A stretch of DNA of 64,000 bases from positions 112,500-176,499 of the forward strand of contig NZ_BSTC01000015.1 of NCBI RefSeq assembly GCF_030269305.1. Direction: 5' to 3'. A program made the translations under genes and the position numbers. Every line of letters begins with the position of its first letter. The stretch's first letter is position 1. Below, one piece after another: positions 60,001 to 64,000 of this stretch. Below the pieces are notes generated by a model, which worked only from the letters and a program-made list of their open reading frames with translations, was not told the origin of the DNA and searched no databases. The stretch is from Kineosporia sp. NBRC 101731 (lineage in GTDB: Bacteria; Actinomycetota; Actinomycetes; Actinomycetales; Kineosporiaceae).

Positions 60001-61737
60001 TCCCGCGTCTCGCCCGTCCCGATAGACCTGCTCGCCCCGGCTGCCCACGCTCCGGCGGCTCAGAGCGGTGCTCTGGTCCTTCCCGACGGCAGCCCGTACG
60101 GGATCCGCCTGTCCCTCGCCGAGGTCAAGGGCATCAGCGAGGCCGAGGTGGAACGGGTGGTGGCGAACCGTCCGTACCAGTCGCTGGCCGACTTCTGGCA
60201 GCGGGCCAGAATTTCCCGGCCGATCGTGGAGAGGCTGATCATTACCGGCGCTTTCGACTCCCTCTACGGCCTGAGCGATGCCCTGCCGGTGCCGGCTCGC
60301 GGGCGTACGACCCGCCGCGACCTGTTGCTGCAGCTCGCCGACCTGGAGCGGTGGAGCCGGTCGCTGGAGAAGGGAAGGGCCGGGGGCCGGAAGAAGAAGG
60401 GCCAAGGCCTGTCGACCGGAGGATCCGGAACGACTCGGCCACCGGAATCGGGCACCGGGAGCTGGAAGGGGCTCAGGGGCGAGGACCGGAACGGGAGCAG
60501 AGCCGGGAACAGCGGCGGAGCCAGGGACGGTCTTCAGAACGGGAGCAACCGGAGCGGTAGCGACGGGGACGGGAACGGAGACAGGAACGGAGACAGCAGC
60601 GGTGTCCGCCGGGCCGCCGGGCTGCAGTCGCAGTCGGCGTTACCCGTGGTCGCGGCGCAGGACCAGTCCGTACAGCTCGCGCTCGACCTGGGTGACACCC
60701 CGGACCAGATCGTCCCGAGCGGTCTGCCCGAGATGACCAACGCCGAGCGCACCCGCGCCGAGCTGGAGGTGCTGGGGCTGGACGCGAGCCGTCACGTGCT
60801 GGAGTTCTACGAGCCGATGCTGGAGGCGCTCGCGATCACCCGGGCCCGCGACGTGCGCGGGCGGCGCAGCCGGGCGGAGATCCTCGTCGCCGGGGTGAAG
60901 GTGGCCACCCAGACCCCACCGGTCCGAACAGGCCGACGCGTCGTGTTCCTCACCCTGGACGACTCGACCGGCCCGGTCGACGCGACCTTCTTCGAAGACG
61001 TGCAGGGTCCGTACGCGGGCACGGTGTTCCACTCCTGGCTGCTGGTGGTTCGGGGCGTGCTCCGCAAGACCGGGCGGCGCGGGGTCTCGCTGCGTGCGAC
61101 CGGGGCCTGGGAGCTGCCGGTGCTGTGGGAGGCCTGGGTGGAGTCCGGGCTGGCGGGAGTGCTGGAGATCCTCCATGCCGACGAACCGACCGAGCGGAGG
61201 TCCCGGCGTCCTCTGCCGGCCGGACTGCCGACGGCAACCTTCTCCGCGGGGATCGTCCCGGCTCAGGTGGGGGAGGCGACCCCCGGCCGGGTGCTCGGCA
61301 TCAGCCGGGACGACGGTGCGCTGCCCGGTGCCGGGCCCACCGACTGGGAGGCGCCCAGCGGCCTGCCCAGCGGAGACCGGAACAGCTACGGCTCAGGGGA
61401 GAGAACCGGGAAAGAGGGAGCGCCGTTCTCGCGCCGCGTGATCGTGCACCCCAGCGGTTACCGGCAGTCGCCCTACGCGGACCTGAGACCACCGGGCACG
61501 GACATCCGGGAGACCCGCCGGATGCAGGCCACCGAGCGTGAGGCGGCACACGGCGAACGCCGGCGCCGGGAGGAGGAACGCCGCTACCGGACCCGGACGG
61601 AGGGGGCCCAGGGTGTCACCACGGTGCCGGAGACATCGGAGAAGCCGGAAGACCTCCGTCGTCAGGAGGAGTCCCGCCGCCGGCGTGAGCCTCCCCGCAA
61701 GCTGTGGCACTCCAGCCCCGGAAGCTCCGGACGGTGA
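57091..61737 (+). CDS. dnaE2: Error-prone DNA polymerase DnaE2, with long insertions
   Basis: This C-family polymerase carries out damage-induced translesion synthesis. It has 1548 residues, against roughly 1050-1150 usual. The PHP domain starts FTHLHVASGYSLRYG; the catalytic aspartates lie in PDIDLDVESDRRTDV (453 on); GFCKAHAAAFALPTY is near 823; the OB domain contains VFLTLDDSTGPVDATFFEDVQ (core TLDDSTGPVDATFFEDVQ); the end is KLWHSSPGS, as usual in actinobacterial DnaE2. Extra segments lie at about 70-150, 900-990, 1094-1210 (Gly/Asn/Arg-rich) and 1390-1500, all low-complexity. The gene is intact. It is followed by dinB with overlap and preceded by the HEPN gene. Confidence 0.93.
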   Translation: MPHPFTHLHVASGYSLRYGASSPRQLVEQAVSEGLTSLALTDRDGLYGAVKFVSSCKEAGIEPALGVNLAVEPVLPVGGRRRVPAGQGIPGPVRRVPVRGGASVDPRLPRVTVLALASGPGTGLQPGQGWGRLCRLVTATHLRGERGRPVSTVELITEQAQLDGVPALVVLLGPDSEYGRAVLAGRADLARAVLDHWRALLPSACLAVEIVYHLGPQGVPGSLGQAARMLNLARQYGVPAVLTNAVRHAGRDGAVTVDVLDAARRLVAIDSRHLDRTTSEGYLVGAAEMTRRAHDIAVAAGAPAAAGQMLALTESLASRCLMNADRELGLGEAHLPEARVLGLEGKDAHAELRRRCFDQISTRYPRTSRRERERIDERLNRELELVSALDIPTYFLTIAKACDLIREMGVRVAARGSGAGSLINHLLGISGVDPLRHDLLMERFATRHRAQLPDIDLDVESDRRTDVYERLLDVFGGDRVSCVSMMDTYRARHAIRDVGNVLGMPPGEVDTIAKSFPHIRARDVRSAIAELPELRASGLAHPRLGLLFDLVERLDGLPRHVALHPCGVLISDNRLLDRTPVEASWMGFPMSQFDKDDVESLGLLKLDILGIRMQSAMSYAIQEIARVDGPDTVAAGKHDETSDFIDRTGLIDLDAVPHDDPATFSLIQSTRTLGCFQIESPGQRELVGKFAPETFHDLIIDISLFRPGPVKSDMITPFLRARQRWDEPEYLHPALRSVLEDTCGVVVFHEQVLQIVSIATGCGLDDADEFRRVMGVSAKHESNEAWFRHHAARRRTSDGDRVFDDHAIDRIWAVLKAFASFGFCKAHAAAFALPTYQSAWLKAHHPAAFLAGVLTHDPGMYPKRLILDDARNFGITVLPLDVNHSDGSYRVERLDGEQEEPGSLYTTPSSELHAPFDDGAASVLAGDSVNPGVSGVLTAPIAPAVSGRTALADQNVLTGLPTPACPRTSSSRVSPVPIDLLAPAAHAPAAQSGALVLPDGSPYGIRLSLAEVKGISEAEVERVVANRPYQSLADFWQRARISRPIVERLIITGAFDSLYGLSDALPVPARGRTTRRDLLLQLADLERWSRSLEKGRAGGRKKKGQGLSTGGSGTTRPPESGTGSWKGLRGEDRNGSRAGNSGGARDGLQNGSNRSGSDGDGNGDRNGDSSGVRRAAGLQSQSALPVVAAQDQSVQLALDLGDTPDQIVPSGLPEMTNAERTRAELEVLGLDASRHVLEFYEPMLEALAITRARDVRGRRSRAEILVAGVKVATQTPPVRTGRRVVFLTLDDSTGPVDATFFEDVQGPYAGTVFHSWLLVVRGVLRKTGRRGVSLRATGAWELPVLWEAWVESGLAGVLEILHADEPTERRSRRPLPAGLPTATFSAGIVPAQVGEATPGRVLGISRDDGALPGAGPTDWEAPSGLPSGDRNSYGSGERTGKEGAPFSRRVIVHPSGYRQSPYADLRPPGTDIRETRRMQATEREAAHGERRRREEERRYRTRTEGAQGVTTVPETSEKPEDLRRQEESRRRREPPRKLWHSSPGSSGR

Positions 61738-63047
61738 GCCGCCGTACCTACCGCCGGACGGGCGCAGGTCTGTCGCAGGACGACAGCGGATGCCTGATCC
61801 TGCATGCGGACATGGACGCCTTCTACGCGTCGGTCGAGCTGATCGACCGTCCGCACCTGCGCGGGCAGCCGGTGATCGTGGGCGGTGGAGGCCGGGCGGT
61901 GGTGCTCTCGGCCACCTACGAGGCCCGGCGCAGCGGTGTCCACGCGGCCATGCCGATGGGCCGGGCCCGGCGGCTCTGCCCGGAAGCCGTGGTGATCGAG
62001 CCCGACCACGACCGGTACGCCGAGGTCTCGCGCGGGGTGATGGAGGTCTTCCGTTCGGTGACGCCGCTGGTCGAGCCCCTGAGCCTGGACGAGGCATTCA
62101 TCGACGTCTCCGGCGCCGTGCGGGGATCGGGTACGCCGTCGCAGATCGCCGCGGTGATCCGCGACCGGATCGCCGACGAGCAGCGCATCGCCTGCTCGGT
62201 CGGGATCGCGGCCACCAAGTTCGTGGCCAAGCTGGCCTCGGCCCAGGCCAAACCGGACGGCGTGCTGGTGGTGCCTCGCGACGAGACGGTGACGTTTCTG
62301 CACGGACTCCCGGCCGGTGCGCTGTGGGGGGTGGGGGAGAAGACGGAGGAGGCGCTGCGGCGGCTGGGGCTGGTGACGGTCGCCGACATCGCCCACACCC
62401 CGAAGGCGACCCTCCGCCGGGCGCTGGGCGACGCCTCGGGTGCCCATCTGCACGACCTCGCCTGGGGTCTCGACCCCCGTCCGGTGGTGCCCGAGACGGT
62501 CGAGAAGAGCATCGGCAGCGAAGAGACTTTCAGCACAGACATCGATGACCCCGGAGTGATATCCCGCGAACTGCTGAGGCTCAGTGAGCGGGTGGCGGCG
62601 CGGACCCGGGCGTCGGGGTTGGTGGGGCGCACCGTGGTGATCAAGATCCGGTTCGCCGATTTCAGCACGATCACCCGTTCGCGCACGCTGCCGGAGCACA
62701 CCGACCTGGCGCGGGTCCTGCACGCCACCGCGCTCGCCCTGTACACCCGGCTGGGCCTTGACCGGGCCCGGTTGAGGCTGGTCGGAGTGCGTTTGGAAGG
62801 GCTGAGAGAGGCGTCGGAAGGGCACCACCAGATGACGCTGGACGAGCGTCCCCGAGGATGGCACGAGGCGGAGCGGGCGGTGGATCGGGCCAGTGCCCGG
62901 TTCGGTGCGGGTGCGGTGCGTCCCGCCAGCTTGGTGGCACAACCTGCCGCGACGGAGGAAGTAGCCCAGCACCGCCGCGCCCCCCGTTCCGGCGACGGTC
63001 AGGGCCCCCTCCGGTATCAAGCCCGACATCCGTATGGCCGAGAATGA
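61734..63047 (+). CDS. dinB: DNA polymerase IV (DinB, Y family)
   Basis: From GTG 61734, overlapping the dnaE2 stop (GTGA), it has 437 residues. Catalytic motifs: LHADMDAFYASVEL and PLSLDEAFIDVSGA; ACSVGIAATKFVAKLAS is the palm-finger segment; LWGVGEKTEEALRRLG is the helix-hairpin-helix; a little-finger domain follows. QMTLDE near the end resembles a beta-clamp motif. The C-terminal 45 residues are not part of the family. Since the catalytic residues are intact, it is a polymerase and not an inactive ImuB. Confidence 0.92.
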   Translation: MSRRTYRRTGAGLSQDDSGCLILHADMDAFYASVELIDRPHLRGQPVIVGGGGRAVVLSATYEARRSGVHAAMPMGRARRLCPEAVVIEPDHDRYAEVSRGVMEVFRSVTPLVEPLSLDEAFIDVSGAVRGSGTPSQIAAVIRDRIADEQRIACSVGIAATKFVAKLASAQAKPDGVLVVPRDETVTFLHGLPAGALWGVGEKTEEALRRLGLVTVADIAHTPKATLRRALGDASGAHLHDLAWGLDPRPVVPETVEKSIGSEETFSTDIDDPGVISRELLRLSERVAARTRASGLVGRTVVIKIRFADFSTITRSRTLPEHTDLARVLHATALALYTRLGLDRARLRLVGVRLEGLREASEGHHQMTLDERPRGWHEAERAVDRASARFGAGAVRPASLVAQPAATEEVAQHRRAPRSGDGQGPLRYQARHPYGRE

Positions 63048-63162
63048 GGAGACCATCCGGGTGGGATGGCCGATCGGCTTTCGCGGTAGGCGTGTGCGAC
63101 CTATTCTGTGACCATCGCCGGAACGCATGTAGAACGACCGGTGTGACCGTCAGGAGGTCGAA

Positions 63163-63549
63163 GTGCCGCTCTCCGATAACGAGCAGCGTCTGCTTGAGCA
63201 GATGGAGCGCGCGCTCTATGCCGAGGATCCGAAGTTTGCCTCGGCAATGCGTGGCGCCAACCGACGGCCAGGGGCCGGTCGGCGGCTTGCTATTGGGGGC
63301 ACGGGTATCGTGCTCGGGCTCGTAGTGCTCGTCTTTGGCGTGGCCAACAACAACATCCCGGTCGGGGTGCTCGGCTTCGTCTGCATGCTCGGTGGTACGG
63401 CTTATGCCGTTTCCAGTAAGCGCAGAGGGCCAGTAGGCGTTGTCAATGCGGCCGGTGCCGTCCGTCCCCCGGTGAAACGCAAAGCCAGCAAGGGCAGCTT
63501 CATGCAGCGCCTTGAGCAGCGCTGGGATCGTCGCAGGGACGAACGCTGA
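63163..63549 (+). CDS. DUF3040 membrane protein
   Basis: This encodes 128 residues from GTG 63163 (CAGGAGG upstream). The N-terminus PLSDNEQRLLEQMERALYAEDPKFASAM is the DUF3040 hallmark (core LSDNEQRLLEQMERALY). Two membrane helices (GIVLGLVVLVFGVAN, VGVLGFVCMLGGTAYAV) follow, then a basic tail. Function is unknown; the family is widespread in actinobacteria, often near the mraZ/division genes. Confidence 0.9.
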   Translation: MPLSDNEQRLLEQMERALYAEDPKFASAMRGANRRPGAGRRLAIGGTGIVLGLVVLVFGVANNNIPVGVLGFVCMLGGTAYAVSSKRRGPVGVVNAAGAVRPPVKRKASKGSFMQRLEQRWDRRRDER

Positions 63550-63626
63550 TCAGCAATGTGGCGCTGATCAGCACCGCGCTCCTGTGAACACGTCAGACAG
63601 CACATGAAAGATGCTTGACGGCAAGG

Positions 63627-63646
63627 GGCCCCGCTCCAGCGGGGCC
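63627..63646. terminator. Hairpin terminator after the DUF3040 gene
   Basis: GGCCCCGCT-CCAG-CGGGGCC forms a 7-8 bp GC stem with a small loop, about 80 bases past the stop. There is no T-run. Confidence 0.6.
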
Positions 63647-63780
63647 GACAAGCTGAATGCAGGGTTCATGGAGGCGGTACCGCACTCGTGCGGCGCCGCC
63701 TAGCGCTGTTTGGCTGGTGCGGTGACCACGAACGAGCACAGGGCACGCCCAGGCTCACGGGCGCGTCCCCAGACTCTTCG

Positions 63781-63867
63781 TTCGTGATCATGCAAAACCT
63801 CCCCCGTGTTCTAGAACTCTGACATGGAGAGTTATAGAACGCCGGGGAGGTTTTGCATGATCACGAA
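63781..63867. repeat. Palindromic repeat family, copy D (near-perfect, long)
   Basis: Outer arms of 24 bases (63781-63804 and 63844-63867) are perfectly complementary, beginning TTCGTGATCATGCAAA. Inner arms (GTTCTAGAACTCT and AGAGTTATAGAAC) pair with one mismatch around a 7-base loop. The whole can form a hairpin of about 40 pairs. Compared with copy C, the three bases after the shared arm are ACC instead of GTG, with the matching change opposite. Confidence 0.95.
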
Positions 63868-63924
63868 CAGGGGGGCGGGTTAGTACGGTCGTTGCACCAG
63901 TCCTGATGGTGGTGGAGGGTGCTT

Positions 63925-64000
63925 GTGCCGGGTGAACGGTTGACGTTTGGGGAGCGGGTCGCGATCAGCGCGATGCTGCAGGAGGATCGGACGTTCCGGT
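63925..64000 (+). CDS. Start of an IS30-like transposase (cut by window edge)
   Basis: From GTG 63925 the frame begins VPGERLTFGERVAISAMLQE, which resembles the N-terminal helix-turn-helix of IS30-family transposases (RLTxxERxxI). GGTGGAGGG lies upstream. Only 25 residues are in the window, so the family call is tentative. Confidence 0.55.
   Translation, partial: MPGERLTFGERVAISAMLQEDRTFR

Larger units (their letters stand above)
63550..63924. other. Intergenic region with terminator and palindrome
   Basis: No gene is seen. A GC hairpin (63627-63646) follows the DUF3040 gene, and a copy of the palindromic repeat (63781-63867) lies about 60 bases before the transposase start. Confidence 0.6.

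Noticed and set aside
1..64000. CRISPR array, prophage or complete insertion sequence
   Set aside because: No spaced direct repeats, no phage structural genes, and only the very start of one transposase at the right edge.

Overview
The window is very GC-rich DNA, densely packed with GTG and TTG starts and 4-base ATGA/GTGA/TTGA gene overlaps. Its gene content is actinobacterial: a PimB-type mannosyltransferase, a PASTA-domain Ser/Thr kinase, a type II DAHP synthase, DUF3040 and DUF6504 proteins, a SAV_6107-type HEPN protein and a TCGAAC-N4-GTTCGA SOS box. A Kineosporiaceae-like or related actinomycete fits best. That is an inference from gene content; no rRNA or tRNA gene was seen.

Backbone: from memory, much of 0.2-49 kb has the same content, in roughly the same order, as the Mycobacterium tuberculosis block Rv2190c-Rv2172c: NlpC/P60 hydrolase, pimB, fadD15, small zinc-ribbon protein, SRPBCC protein, ArsA-like ATPase, small protein, PlsC acyltransferase, type II DAHP synthase, PknL-type kinase, Rv2175c-type DNA-binding protein, polyprenyl synthase, MTHFR. 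Most of these concern the cell envelope, lipids or prenyl precursors.

Insertions into that backbone: (1) 7.3-20.3 kb is a Tad/Flp pilus locus on the minus strand. It has two TadE/TadG-like pseudopilins, CpaB, CpaE, TadA, TadB, TadC, a pseudo-receiver/GAF protein, a NarL-type two-component pair and two Flp pilins. No prepilin peptidase is present. (2) 39.4-46.5 kb has crtE, crtI and crtB, with a GT29-like glycosyltransferase and a polysaccharide pyruvyl transferase between crtI and crtB. (3) 49.3-54.2 kb is a second carotenoid operon: CrtA-like monooxygenase, CruF hydratase, family 2 glycosyltransferase and a second CrtI-like enzyme. Together these predict an acyclic, hydroxylated, keto, glycosylated carotenoid. 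(4) Short decayed patches lie at 37.4-37.7 kb (gene relic) and 48.9-49.3 kb (frameshifted Uma2 nuclease).

Right end: menC, then an SOS-controlled translesion cassette of DUF6504, HEPN, DnaE2 with long unstructured insertions, and DinB. After that come DUF3040 and the first codons of an IS30-like transposase cut by the window edge.

The most notable unexplained element is a family of long palindromes with shared arms starting TTCGTGATCATGCAAA, found at gene ends (near 4.2, 5.6, 11.0 and 63.8 kb, with weaker traces elsewhere). The arms differ between copies, but two copies keep matching arms. Low-complexity tails or insertions also recur in several otherwise conserved enzymes.
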